Shown: in pieces, positions 12,094 through 19,608 of the stretch
Layout: every line of letters starts with the position of its first letter
Numbering within the stretch: position 1 is the stretch's first letter
Source: a virus
Length of the DNA stretch: 21,945 nt
Virus record (IMG/VR): IMGVR_UViG_3300044678_003079
Span: 1 to 21,945 of that record
Reading direction: 5' to 3' (one strand)
Notes under the pieces: generated by a model
What the model was told of the DNA's origin: nothing
The model's database searches: none
Seen by the model: only the letters and a program-made list of their open reading frames with translations
Position numbers and translations under genes: made by a program

Positions 12094-14528
12094 GTCGCCA
12101 CCAGTCCCTGCTGGATCGCCTCTCGGCCATCGAGGCCCAGCTTGTCTCGACAAACCGGCAGGCCCTGCCCCGGCAGCCCATGGCCCTGCGGCATGACGCT
12201 GGCGATCGGGTCTCCCCGGTGCTGCAGGAGGTACTGGCCGAAGTGCTCCCCGGCGCCCTGGTGCTCGACTGGCGGCAGGAGGGTGCTGCCCATGCCGGGC
12301 GGATGGCCGCCGATGGCCTGGTCTACCGGTTCCGTATCGATGCCGAAGGCGTCGGCTATCGCCCCGCTTGGGAGGGGGTGCTGCAGCGTGGCTGGGAGCT
12401 GCGATCGGATTCGTTCCTGCAACTGCGGGCCCCCGGCTCCCGGATGGACTTCCGCCGCACCCGGGCCGGCAGTGGCCAGAAGCGGAAATGCGCGACGGGC
12501 TACGGCTGCGGCAACGCCTGCATCTCCCTCCAGAAGGAGTGCCGGATCGCCCCCCGTTCAGCGCTCGGCAAGGGCCGCCTGCGGCGCCTCCAGCAGCTGG
12601 CTGCCGCCGGCGACCAGTCGGCCAGGGCCACTGCCAGCCAGGTGCAGGCCTCCCGCGGGGCGGCCGCAGCGGCCCTGCAGAAGGACCGCACCACCCAACG
12701 GGTGCAGAAGCTGCTCGAGCGGCCGGAGATTGCCGAGTTCCTGCGCACCGGCAAGCTCCCATCCGGGGCCAACAGCTCCACCGAGCCCGGGACCGTCCGG
12801 GAGATGAAGCCAGGGGAGATCGGCTTCGATCCCTCCCGGTTCCAGTACAAGCTCAACGCCACCGCCACCACCGGCGAGGTGGGCAGCCTGTCGGGGGTGC
12901 GCAAGTGGGACGCCAACCTCTCCGGCGTGATGGCTGTCTGGAAGGACCCAGGCGACGGCAAGGTCTACGTGATCAATGGCCATAACAGGCTGGCCCTGGC
13001 CAACCGCCTGGGGGCGGAGGCCGTCACCGTGCGGTTCCTGAACGCCGCCACCGCCACCGAGGCCCGGGCGATCGGGGCCCTGCAGAACATCGCCGAGGGG
13101 GCTGGCAGCCCAATGGATGCGGCCAAGTTCTTCCGCGACACCGGCATCAAGAGCCAGCAGGACGTGGAGGCCCGGGGCCTGCCCCTGGGCAGCGGCCAGG
13201 CCTCCAAGGGGCTGAGCCTCAGCAAGTTGCCTGGCGACGTCTTCAACGCCGTGGTGCGGGGTGACCTGACCGTAAACCGCGGGGCGATCATCGGCGGCAG
13301 TGGCCTCGATGACACCAAGCAGCGGGAGGTGTTCAAGATGATCGGCTCCCGTAAGGCCATCACCGATCAGACCCTGCAGGAGCTGGTGGAGCATGCCGCT
13401 GCCAGCGTGCAACGCACTCAGACCACGATGAGCCTGTTCGGCGAGACCGAGGAGGCCAAGGACAACCTGCTTACCCGGGCCAAGCTGTCCGCCGGTCTGA
13501 AGGCCAAGATCGCCCGGGAGAAGCGCCTCTTCTCCACCGTCAGCAAGGCCAAGGCCGCCAGCAGCCTGACCGAGAAGGGCGGGAACGTGATCAACCAGGA
13601 GCAGAGCGCCAAGGTGGCCGGCGAGGCCAGCGAGGCCCTGGGGGTGTTCGAGCGGCTGAAGAGCTCCTCTGGCCCGATCAGCTCCGCCCTAAACCGTGCC
13701 GCCGATCGGGTCGAGGCTGGCGAGGCCGAGGCCACGGTGCGGAAGGAGCTGGAGCAGGATGTCTTCAAGGCGGTGCAGGCAGAGCTGGAGGCGGTGGGAC
13801 TGCGCAAGCGGCCCTGGGCCGACAGCCTGCAGGAGCGGATCGATGCCCTTAAACGGAAATGCAGCACCGGCTATGGGTGCGGGTCGGCATGCATCTCCCT
13901 GCGGAAGGAATGCCGCAGCCAGCCCCAGTCGGCCATGGGGAAGGAGCGAATGCGCAAGCTGCTGGCCCTGGCGGCCGGCGGCACCAGCGGCCAGCGGGGC
14001 ATCGCCCCAGTGCGGGCCCAGGAGGCCGCCGGCCTGGCCGCCGGGATTGAGCAGCAGCGAGGGGCCAAGGCCGGCCAGCTGCGCGGTGCTCGCCAGCAGG
14101 CCGCGGCGAAAGCGGCTGCAGCCAAGCCTGCTGAGCCTGGTCAAGAGGCTGTTAAGCTCCGCAGCGAAACGAAGGGGAGGAGTGCAAATATGGCATTGGC
14201 CCCGTCTTACAGACGCGTTGCATTAACAAAAGAGTCGATTCAGGGCAGGCTGACACGTCGGTCCAAGCGAGAACGTGAACTCTCTAGCCTTACCGAAACG
14301 CAAAAGGTCGCGGCCAAAAAAGTGAGCCATCGCAGGCAAACCTTTTTAACTTTTGTGTCAGGGCTGGCAATAAAGCATGGGGCCAAACACAAGGCGACCC
14401 AAGAAGAAAAAGATATGGCGTGGAAGAGTGCGTTCCTTTCAAGGCCGATTTACAGCACGCGGCAGAAAATAACTCCTGACTTTGGCGCGAAGACGCTTGA
14501 GGCGCGGGGAATTAGATACAACTATTGA
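12090..14528 (+). CDS. Polyvalent-type protein with DdrB-like ParB domain and duplicated Cys motif
   Basis: The product is 812 residues. The centre (about 240-340) is a ParB-superfamily domain of the DdrB-like type: FDPSRFQYKLNA, then VRKWDANLSGVMAVWKDPGD, VYVINGHNRLALANRLGAE with the INGHNR motif at 295-300, and EARAIGALQNIAEGAGSPMD. It is flanked by two near-identical cysteine motifs, KCxTGYGCGxACISLxKECR, at residues 131-152 and 588-609. From memory, this combination recurs in the large multi-domain 'polyvalent' proteins of phages and conjugative elements, which may be injected with the DNA to protect or modify it. The last roughly 120 residues are Lys/Thr-rich and coded by visibly AT-richer DNA (from about 14160), hinting at a swapped C-terminal module. 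The start is coupled to the upstream gene by ATGA. Confidence 0.8.
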   Translation: MSRHQSLLDRLSAIEAQLVSTNRQALPRQPMALRHDAGDRVSPVLQEVLAEVLPGALVLDWRQEGAAHAGRMAADGLVYRFRIDAEGVGYRPAWEGVLQRGWELRSDSFLQLRAPGSRMDFRRTRAGSGQKRKCATGYGCGNACISLQKECRIAPRSALGKGRLRRLQQLAAAGDQSARATASQVQASRGAAAAALQKDRTTQRVQKLLERPEIAEFLRTGKLPSGANSSTEPGTVREMKPGEIGFDPSRFQYKLNATATTGEVGSLSGVRKWDANLSGVMAVWKDPGDGKVYVINGHNRLALANRLGAEAVTVRFLNAATATEARAIGALQNIAEGAGSPMDAAKFFRDTGIKSQQDVEARGLPLGSGQASKGLSLSKLPGDVFNAVVRGDLTVNRGAIIGGSGLDDTKQREVFKMIGSRKAITDQTLQELVEHAAASVQRTQTTMSLFGETEEAKDNLLTRAKLSAGLKAKIAREKRLFSTVSKAKAASSLTEKGGNVINQEQSAKVAGEASEALGVFERLKSSSGPISSALNRAADRVEAGEAEATVRKELEQDVFKAVQAELEAVGLRKRPWADSLQERIDALKRKCSTGYGCGSACISLRKECRSQPQSAMGKERMRKLLALAAGGTSGQRGIAPVRAQEAAGLAAGIEQQRGAKAGQLRGARQQAAAKAAAAKPAEPGQEAVKLRSETKGRSANMALAPSYRRVALTKESIQGRLTRRSKRERELSSLTETQKVAAKKVSHRRQTFLTFVSGLAIKHGAKHKATQEEKDMAWKSAFLSRPIYSTRQKITPDFGAKTLEARGIRYNY

Positions 14529-14537
14529 CGCATTCAG

Positions 14538-14744
14538 TCATTTCGACGGGTTGCGGGAACTTCTTTTGCGAGCGGCATCTGCGTCTTTGCCTGCAGGCGT
14601 TTTCCTTCCGCATCTAGAGCAAAGAGGCAAAAAGACCTGCCCCCAGACTTTGCGGCCGCATTGTGGGCACACTGGGCAAGGCGGTGCGTCGCCAGAAAGG
14701 CGCGCACGATGCCTCTTCACCCGCTCCCCAGAAGGATCAGGCAT
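14538..14744 (-). CDS. Small zinc-ribbon protein
   Basis: The product is 68 residues, very basic. It carries a zinc-ribbon pattern Cys26-x2-Cys29 (PQCGRKVWG) and Cys42-x2-Cys45 (LCSRCGRK), with an extra Cys23. It is preceded by a basic helix (GERVKRHRARLSG) and followed by a basic tail (ARKRSSRNPSK). That arrangement suggests a small nucleic-acid-binding protein of the kind common in phage accessory regions. It is convergent with the polyvalent gene (9-bp gap). The conserved metal pattern makes it unlikely to be a chance ORF. Confidence 0.55.
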   Translation of the reverse strand: MPDPSGERVKRHRARLSGDAPPCPVCPQCGRKVWGQVFLPLCSRCGRKTPAGKDADAARKRSSRNPSK

Positions 14745-14794
14745 CGAGATCCACCAGCAAGAGCCATGCAGCGATGGTCGGGTCGTAGCGAGGA

Positions 14795-15100
14795 TCAGTC
14801 GGCACAGTAATCATCTGGCAGTTCGTCAAGAACTATGTAGGCATAAGCGGACCTGCGGCTACCGCAAGTGGCGGCGTGCAACTCATCTAGAGCTTGTCTA
14901 GTGGACGGGATTCCAGCGTACTCGGCGATTGCAATGTCACGGTGCCGCTCAACCATGGCCATTCGCTCAATAAACTGCATGTAGTCCATGCCTGGGTTGT
15001 CTTCCGTCTCGCGCAAGCGAATAAACTCTTGCTCGAAAGGTGCAACCACTTCTTTGTAGCCTTCCATGAAGGCAAGATATTTTGTGTGCGTTACAGGCAT
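14795..15100 (-). CDS. Hypothetical helical protein
   Basis: The product is 101 residues from ATG 15100 (MPVTHTKYLAFMEGYKEVVA); an in-frame start at 15118 adds six residues. It is mostly helical and acidic (PFEQEFIRLRETEDNPGMDY, MQFIERMAMVERHRDIAIAE) and ends in an acidic tail. No family, signal or membrane segment is seen. The leader contains GCTCCCCA, a looser form of the leader shared by the minus-strand genes at 2140 and 3746. It is probably an accessory gene with its own promoter in 15101-15295, where I see no convincing consensus promoter. Confidence 0.55.
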   Translation of the reverse strand: MPVTHTKYLAFMEGYKEVVAPFEQEFIRLRETEDNPGMDYMQFIERMAMVERHRDIAIAEYAGIPSTRQALDELHAATCGSRRSAYAYIVLDELPDDYCAD

Positions 15101-15295
15101 GGCTGAAGTGGGGAGCAAGGGTTGACACTCCCGGACTGCTGGGAGCGGATCGGCCCGGTTTTACGCCTATGGCCGGCTGGCGGTGCGGGTCTCCCCCGCG
15201 CTCCCGAATCGTAACGTCTGGCGGACGCGGAAACGCGGCCCATGTGTGTCAGTTGATCACCCGTAACAAGTGGCGGAATCTCTAGCCTGTTCCTG

Positions 15296-15463
15296 ATGCC
15301 CCGATCCACGACTATGCCCACCCCCGCCACCCCCCAGGCCCCCCGCAGCGATGGCGAGGCCATCGACTGGGCCAACGTGGCTGTGGAGACCACCGTGATG
15401 CTGCGCCTGCAGGAGGCCCCACCGGTGGCCGCGGCACGGGGCAAGCGGCCAAAGGCCAGCTGA
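15296..15463 (+). CDS. Small hypothetical ORF, 55 residues
   Basis: The frame runs ATG 15296 to TGA 15463 (second ATG 15314). The product has a Pro/Thr/Ala-rich start (TMPTPATPQAPRSDGEA), a short helical segment (IDWANVAVETTVMLRLQEA) and a basic end (GKRPKAS). It ends immediately before the stop of the convergent XRE gene with no gap. That tight packing and the amphipathic segment argue for a real small gene, but there is no family match and no Shine-Dalgarno sequence. Confidence 0.45.
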   Translation: MPRSTTMPTPATPQAPRSDGEAIDWANVAVETTVMLRLQEAPPVAAARGKRPKAS

Positions 15464-15691
15464 TTAGAGCCCCAGCAGCAGGGCCGGATCAATTGCCAGC
15501 AGCAGGCAGATCGATCGCAGCTGGCCAGGGTTCGGATCACGCTCGCCTGAGCACCAGCGGCTGACGGCGCTGCGGTGCACCTCCAACTGCTCCGCCAGCT
15601 GCTGCTGGCTGACGCCCCGCTGTTGCAAGATCACGCCCAAACGTGCACCCAACAGCCGGCGAACCATCGCGTCAGGCAGGAGTGTTGCCAT
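15464..15691 (-). CDS. XRE/Cro-CI family HTH regulator
   Basis: The product is 75 residues, almost all one HTH_3 domain: LGARLGVILQQRGVSQQQLA (14-33) then EQLEVHRSAVSRWCSGERDP (34-53), with the recognition helix around RSAVSRW. The rest is a short hydrophobic helix (LRSICLLLAIDPALLLGL). This is the usual size of small phage Cro-like or antitoxin-type repressors. It is divergent from the capsid protease gene. A palindrome TTATGG-N8-CCATAA begins 8 bp upstream of its start codon, fitting autoregulation and control of the divergent promoter. Without a toxin partner next to it, a repressor role is favoured. Confidence 0.85.
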   Translation of the reverse strand: MATLLPDAMVRRLLGARLGVILQQRGVSQQQLAEQLEVHRSAVSRWCSGERDPNPGQLRSICLLLAIDPALLLGL

Positions 15692-15698
15692 GGTGCGT

Positions 15699-15718
15699 TT
15701 ATGGCATCAACCCCATAA
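15699..15718. promoter_or_regulatory. Inverted repeat between XRE gene and capsid operon, candidate operator
   Basis: TTATGG-CATCAACC-CCATAA has perfect 6-bp arms 8 bp apart, and a further CATAA follows at 15720. It sits in the 75-bp divergent gap between the XRE start (15691) and the DUF2213 start (15767). That is where a small Cro-like protein would bind. Confidence 0.5.
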
Positions 15719-15766
15719 GCATAAAGCTGGCGGCTTCATCTTTCTGGTAGCTCCTGCTATCTGCCG

Positions 15767-17089
15767 GTGCAGTTTCGTTTCGATCGCTCCAGCATTACGG
15801 GCAACTGGGTGGAGACCCCCGAGGGATTCCTGCGCATTCGCGCCACCTTTGCCCGCACCGGTTGCCAGACCTACAGCAACCCGGATGGCTCGCAGCGTGT
15901 CGAGTACCGCCCCGAGTCGGAGGTGGCCCGCCAGGACAGCTTCCTGTCCCTGGGCGGCCTGCCGGTGACCCTGGAGCACCCGCCCCAGCTGCTCACCCCG
16001 GACACGGCCCGGCAGTACCAGCGGGGCGCTTCCGGCACCCACGTGGTCTACGACAACGGGTTTGTCCACGGCACTGTCGTGCTCACCGACCGTGAGGCGA
16101 TCGAGGCCGTCAAGCGTGGCGACGCCACCGAGCTGTCGGTCGGCTACCGCTGCGAGTACGACGCCACCCCCGGTGTCGCCCCGGACGGCACCCGTTACGA
16201 CGGCGTGCAGCGCGCCATCTCCGGCAACCACCACGCCATCACCCGCAAGGCCCGGGCCGGGTCGGAGGTGCGCCTGCACTTCGACTCCGCCGCCGGCGAC
16301 GACCAGCCGATCGTCGCGGTTTCTGCCGATCTCATTCCTTCCTTTGAGGACACCTCCATGGCTACTTCCAGCCAGCCCGCCACTGATCGCACCGACATGA
16401 AGACCCCCGCCGGCGAAACCGACGCCAAGGCCAAGGCCAAGGCCAAGGAAGAGATGGACCCCGAAGCCATGGAAGGCGACGACGGCATGGCCGGCGACGA
16501 CGACCAGGAGAAGGAAGACGGCTACGGCATGACCAATGCCAAGGGCAAGAAAACCCGTGGCGACTCCGCCACCCCCGGCCGGACCGTCCCCTGGGCTGTC
16601 TACAAGGCCACTGTTGACGACCTTGCCGCCGCTGAGCTGCGTTTCGACAGCCTCTCTGAGCAGCTCGCTGAGCTGGAGCAGCTGGTGGCCGAGCGCAACG
16701 ACTCTGCCCCTGAGCCCGATCCTGAGCTGATCCAGAAGCTGGTGGCCGAGCGTGTCGACGTGCTGGAGAAGGCCGGTGAGCTCACCGGCAACCGTGAGCG
16801 CCATGACGGCCTCTCCAACCGCGAGGTGATGGTGCTGGCCCTGGGGGCCGCTGAGGTGCGGATCGATGGCATCGAGAGCCGCAGCGATGAGTACATCGCC
16901 GCTCGCTTCGATGCCGCGTTTGAGAGCGCCGAAAAGATCCCCTACGCCCCCAATGCCGCCAACCTGCTGGCCCGCCAGCTGCAGGGCCTCACCACCCCCC
17001 GCAGCGATAGCAGCGGCGACGGCATCGCTGCAGCTGCGGCGGAGCACCGGCAGGCGGTGGCGAATGCCTGGCAGGCCACGGCCGCCTGA
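15767..17089 (+). CDS. DUF2213 prohead protease-scaffold fusion protein
   Basis: The product is 440 residues from a GTG start. Residues 1-185 are a DUF2213 domain: RIRATFARTGCQTYSNPDGS, RVEYRPESEVARQDS, LGGLPVTLEHPPQLLTPD, ELSVGYRCEYDATPGV and RYDGVQRAISGNHHAI. This family includes head maturation proteases. A linker of about 90 residues, acidic and Lys/Ala-rich with AKAKAKAK at 220-227, follows. A helical C-terminal part (about 285-400, LSEQLAELEQLVAERN) then has the look of an internal scaffold. Protease plus scaffold in one chain is a known arrangement. It heads the capsid operon and is divergent from the XRE repressor. Confidence 0.85.
   Translation: MQFRFDRSSITGNWVETPEGFLRIRATFARTGCQTYSNPDGSQRVEYRPESEVARQDSFLSLGGLPVTLEHPPQLLTPDTARQYQRGASGTHVVYDNGFVHGTVVLTDREAIEAVKRGDATELSVGYRCEYDATPGVAPDGTRYDGVQRAISGNHHAITRKARAGSEVRLHFDSAAGDDQPIVAVSADLIPSFEDTSMATSSQPATDRTDMKTPAGETDAKAKAKAKEEMDPEAMEGDDGMAGDDDQEKEDGYGMTNAKGKKTRGDSATPGRTVPWAVYKATVDDLAAAELRFDSLSEQLAELEQLVAERNDSAPEPDPELIQKLVAERVDVLEKAGELTGNRERHDGLSNREVMVLALGAAEVRIDGIESRSDEYIAARFDAAFESAEKIPYAPNAANLLARQLQGLTTPRSDSSGDGIAAAAAEHRQAVANAWQATAA
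16424..16447 (+). repeat. Hexanucleotide repeat GCCAAG x4
   Basis: Four perfect tandem copies of GCCAAG encode (Ala-Lys)4 in the linker of the DUF2213 protein. Copy number can change without shifting the frame, so it could alter linker length between relatives. Confidence 0.7.
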
Positions 17090-17130
17090 TCCCGTTCACA
17101 CCCTCACATCCATCCCCTTGCATCAGAACC

Positions 17131-17694
17131 ATGGCCCAGACCTTCACCAATAACCCCGGCACCGTCTTCGCCGGTGTTGGCCGCGACTACCCCATGCAGA
17201 TGGGCATCGGCCGCATCGGTGAGCTCGCTGACATCAGCAACAGCACCATCATCAGCGGCAACAACGAAACGGCCGCCCGGATCCTCTTCGGCATCCCGCT
17301 CATCCGGAACGGTTCTGGCGTCCTGCCCAACTCTGTCACCCCGGCGGTGGCCGCCTCCACGATCTTTGGCTTCAGCGTCCTGACCGACGTCCATGAGGTT
17401 TCCCACCGCCAGGCAGCGACGCCGTATCAGGAGGGCATCGAGCCCAACGATGCGGTGAACGTCCTGAAGGTCGGGGCCATCTACCTCGACTGCTGGGAAA
17501 CCCTCGCCCCCGGCAACGCCCTGCGCTACTTCAAGAGCGGCGTCAACGCGGGCCGCTGGGGCAAAACCGCCAGCACCGGCAACAGCCTCAACTTCTCCGC
17601 CGGTGGCTGGGAGATCGAGCGCCCGGCGGCGGCTGGTGGCCTGGCCATCGTGCGCTTCAACACCCCGGCGGCTCTGGTTGTCACCGCTGACTGA
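17131..17694 (+). CDS. Putative capsid decoration/cement protein
   Basis: The product is 187 residues. It lies between the protease/scaffold gene and the major capsid gene, the usual place for the structural (gp20/decoration-type) protein in DUF2184 phages. It is beta-rich with frequent Gly/Thr (YPMQMGIGRIGELADISNST, ARILFGIPLIRNGSGVLP, AIYLDCWETLAPG, AIVRFNTPAALVVTAD). No signal or membrane segment. The C-terminal half resembles the small beta-barrel of capsid cement proteins. The name is inferred from position and composition, not from a motif. Confidence 0.65.
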   Translation: MAQTFTNNPGTVFAGVGRDYPMQMGIGRIGELADISNSTIISGNNETAARILFGIPLIRNGSGVLPNSVTPAVAASTIFGFSVLTDVHEVSHRQAATPYQEGIEPNDAVNVLKVGAIYLDCWETLAPGNALRYFKSGVNAGRWGKTASTGNSLNFSAGGWEIERPAAAGGLAIVRFNTPAALVVTAD

Positions 17695-17737
17695 TCACTC
17701 CCCCTGACCCGATCACCATCACCCCTGCCCTCCTCCC

Positions 17738-17741
17738 GGAG
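17738..17741 (+). promoter_or_regulatory. Shine-Dalgarno of major capsid gene
   Basis: GGAG lies 7 bases before the capsid ATG at 17749. It stands out because most genes in the window lack a recognisable Shine-Dalgarno, and it fits the high expression expected for the capsid subunit. Confidence 0.55.
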
Positions 17742-17748
17742 ACGACCA

Positions 17749-18681
17749 ATGAGCCACCGCCTGGACAACTACAGCGAGGGAGCGTTCCTCGCCGATCAGC
17801 TGCAGCACATCATCCCTGGTGTTCTGCGCAAGCCTTACGCCGAGATCGTCTACCCCAAGATCTGCCCCGTTTCCTTCGAGGTGGACCCCGGCGCCACGTC
17901 GATCAAGCGCACCATCTGGGATCGCACCGGCAACTTTGATTTGATTTCCGACGCTGCCGACGACCTGCCGGTGTCCGGCGTGAAGGTCGGGGAGATCGTC
18001 AACGAGACGAGAGAATTTGGTGGATCATTCCACTACACCCAGTCCGAGCTGCTATCGGCAAAAATGGCCGGCGTGGCCCTCACCAGCGAGCGAGCCGATG
18101 CGGTGCGCGACGCCTACGAGCGCCGCAACAACCTCACCTGCCTGTTCGGCCGGGCCGGCACCGGCCTGCGCGGCATGCTCAACCACCCCGCCATCGACCG
18201 TGTGGTGGTGACCGGTAACTCCTCTGATGCCTGGTTCAATGACCCCAACACCACGCCCCAGCAGATGCTCGATCTGCTCAACTTCGGGAAGACTCAGATG
18301 CGGGTCAACTCCAAGCAGGTGGAATCGCCCAACGCGGTTCTGATGGGTGAATCGGATCACCGAATCGTCTCCACCACCTGCCGCAGCTCCACCGACAACA
18401 CATCAGTGCTGGAGCTGTTTATGAAGCAGAACCCCGAAATTACCAGCGTGGAGCCGATCAACGAGCTCGACCCGGCCAACTCCGGCGGCAACCTCACCGC
18501 TCGCCGGATGCTCTTCTACCGGAAGGATCCAACCAAAGGGAAGTTTCACATCCCGCTGCCCCTCACCTTCCTCCCCCCCCAGCCGAAGAACCTCAAGTTC
18601 GTCGTTCCCTCGATGAGCAAGAGCGGCGGTTTCATCCCCGAATTTCCCCTCGCGTTCCTCTACATCGAGGACGGCGGCTGA
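17749..18681 (+). CDS. Major capsid protein, DUF2184 family (HK97 fold)
   Basis: The product is 310 residues, normal for DUF2184 capsid subunits. Family-like segments include LRKPYAEIVYPKICPVSFEV near the start, ATSIKRTIWDRTGNFDLISD, EFGGSFHYTQSELLSA (about 90-105), AYERRNNLTCLFGRAGTGLR and GMLNHP (121-147), PQQMLDLLNFGKTQM, and the beta-rich end KFHIPLPLTFLPPQPKNLKF. These match the HK97-fold capsid lineage that accompanies DUF2213 and DUF4054 proteins. It is preceded by a Shine-Dalgarno and sits in the expected order after the protease and decoration genes. Confidence 0.87.
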   Translation: MSHRLDNYSEGAFLADQLQHIIPGVLRKPYAEIVYPKICPVSFEVDPGATSIKRTIWDRTGNFDLISDAADDLPVSGVKVGEIVNETREFGGSFHYTQSELLSAKMAGVALTSERADAVRDAYERRNNLTCLFGRAGTGLRGMLNHPAIDRVVVTGNSSDAWFNDPNTTPQQMLDLLNFGKTQMRVNSKQVESPNAVLMGESDHRIVSTTCRSSTDNTSVLELFMKQNPEITSVEPINELDPANSGGNLTARRMLFYRKDPTKGKFHIPLPLTFLPPQPKNLKFVVPSMSKSGGFIPEFPLAFLYIEDGG

Positions 18682-18733
18682 TACCGGCTGATTGGCTTCA
18701 TCCCCCTGCGCACCATTCCCCCATCCGCTCCCT

Positions 18734-19297
18734 ATGACGACGACCCATCCCACCAAGCTCGCCACCAAGCCCGCCACCGAGCCCGATACCGAAGCCGCAC
18801 CCACCAAACCCGCACCCCAGGAGACCATCACCGGCTCCCTGGCGGTGCCCGAGACCGCATCCGAACCTGAACAGGTCATCACCGGTTCCCTGGCGGTGGT
18901 CTTCACCCCCGAGGTGGGCGAGGCCACCCTCCAGTCCTGCCGCGGCGGCGCCATCTCCTTTGCGTTTGGGCCTCTAACCGCCCCCACCACGCTGCGCATC
19001 AACCCGGGCCTCAATGGCCCGATCGATCGCAGCCTGTGGGAGAAAGCCAAGGAACGGCCCGACACCCAGGTGCTGATGGGCCGCGGCCTGCTTCAGGAGA
19101 TCGAGCTCACCGATGGCGCCACCAACGCCGACGGTGAGCTGACCCTCGGCGCCGTTCCGGTGCCGGTGGCGATCCGCCTGGTCTACGGCTGCCGGAACAC
19201 CGAGCAGCTGCAGCAATGGCTACGCAAGGAAGACCGCCAGCAGCTGCGCCAGCGGCTGGCGGAGCGGATCAAAGAGATCAACGACGGCAAGCCCTGA
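18734..19297 (+). CDS. Hypothetical head/connector-region protein with internal repeat
   Basis: The product is 187 residues from ATG 18734. The first 60 residues are Pro/Thr/Ala-rich and disordered, with the heptapeptide ITGSLAV at 32-38 and again at 49-55. The rest is a compact domain (VGEATLQSCRGGAISFAF, LTAPTTLRINPGLNGPID) with an acidic/basic helical end (LQQWLRKEDRQQLRQRLAER). It lies between the major capsid and DUF4054 genes, so it probably is a virion or connector protein. No family is recognised. The next start follows 5 bp after its stop. Confidence 0.65.
   Translation: MTTTHPTKLATKPATEPDTEAAPTKPAPQETITGSLAVPETASEPEQVITGSLAVVFTPEVGEATLQSCRGGAISFAFGPLTAPTTLRINPGLNGPIDRSLWEKAKERPDTQVLMGRGLLQEIELTDGATNADGELTLGAVPVPVAIRLVYGCRNTEQLQQWLRKEDRQQLRQRLAERIKEINDGKP
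18827..18898 (+). repeat. Near-identical 21-bp direct repeats encoding ITGSLAV
   Basis: The copies at 18827-18847 and 18878-18898 differ at one base (a synonymous C/T in Gly-Ser) and encode the same heptapeptide 17 residues apart in a disordered N-terminal region. Confidence 0.6.
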
Positions 19298-19302
19298 GCA
19301 CG

Positions 19303-19608
19303 ATGGCAGTCCCCACCCTGGCTGAGTTCCTCGATCGGTTCCCCGAACTGGCTGTGCACACCCATGCCCAGCTGGAGCAGGCGCTGGCCACCGCCGGCCG
19401 CCGCTGTGATGAAACCGTGTGGGACACCCTCCACCGCGATGGTGTGGGCCTGTTCGCTGCCCACCTGATCGCCTGCCGGGTGCGTGAGGTGGGGGCCCAG
19501 GTGGGCCAGGCCGCTTCCTCCGCCGGCAGTGGCCTGGAGGCCACCTACTACGGGCAGCAGTTTGCCGAGCTGCAGTCCTGCCTCCCCCTTTGCGGCTTCG
19601 CGATCTGA
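19303..19608 (+). CDS. DUF4054-type head-completion protein
   Basis: The product is 101 residues from ATG 19303, 5 bp after the previous stop. The opening LAEFLDRFPELAVHTHAQLE, then the helical QALATAGRRCDETVWD and GLFAAHLIACRVREVGAQVG, and the GLEATYYGQQFAELQSCLPL end fit the DUF4054/gp6-like helical head-tail connector family. This family forms a ring under the portal. The tight spacing and overlap with the next gene (TGATG at the junction) are typical of the operon. The family is judged by motif pattern and position. Confidence 0.75.
   Translation: MAVPTLAEFLDRFPELAVHTHAQLEQALATAGRRCDETVWDTLHRDGVGLFAAHLIACRVREVGAQVGQAASSAGSGLEATYYGQQFAELQSCLPLCGFAI

Noticed and set aside
15122-15150. TTGACA with a nearby CTCCC/GGGAG hairpin as a promoter
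   Set aside because: No -10 match at proper spacing; the hairpin is short with an 8-base loop and no U-run.
15707-17047. 446-residue minus-strand frame opposite the DUF2213 gene
   Set aside because: Low-complexity Gly/Val/Leu shadow of a recognisable plus-strand gene.
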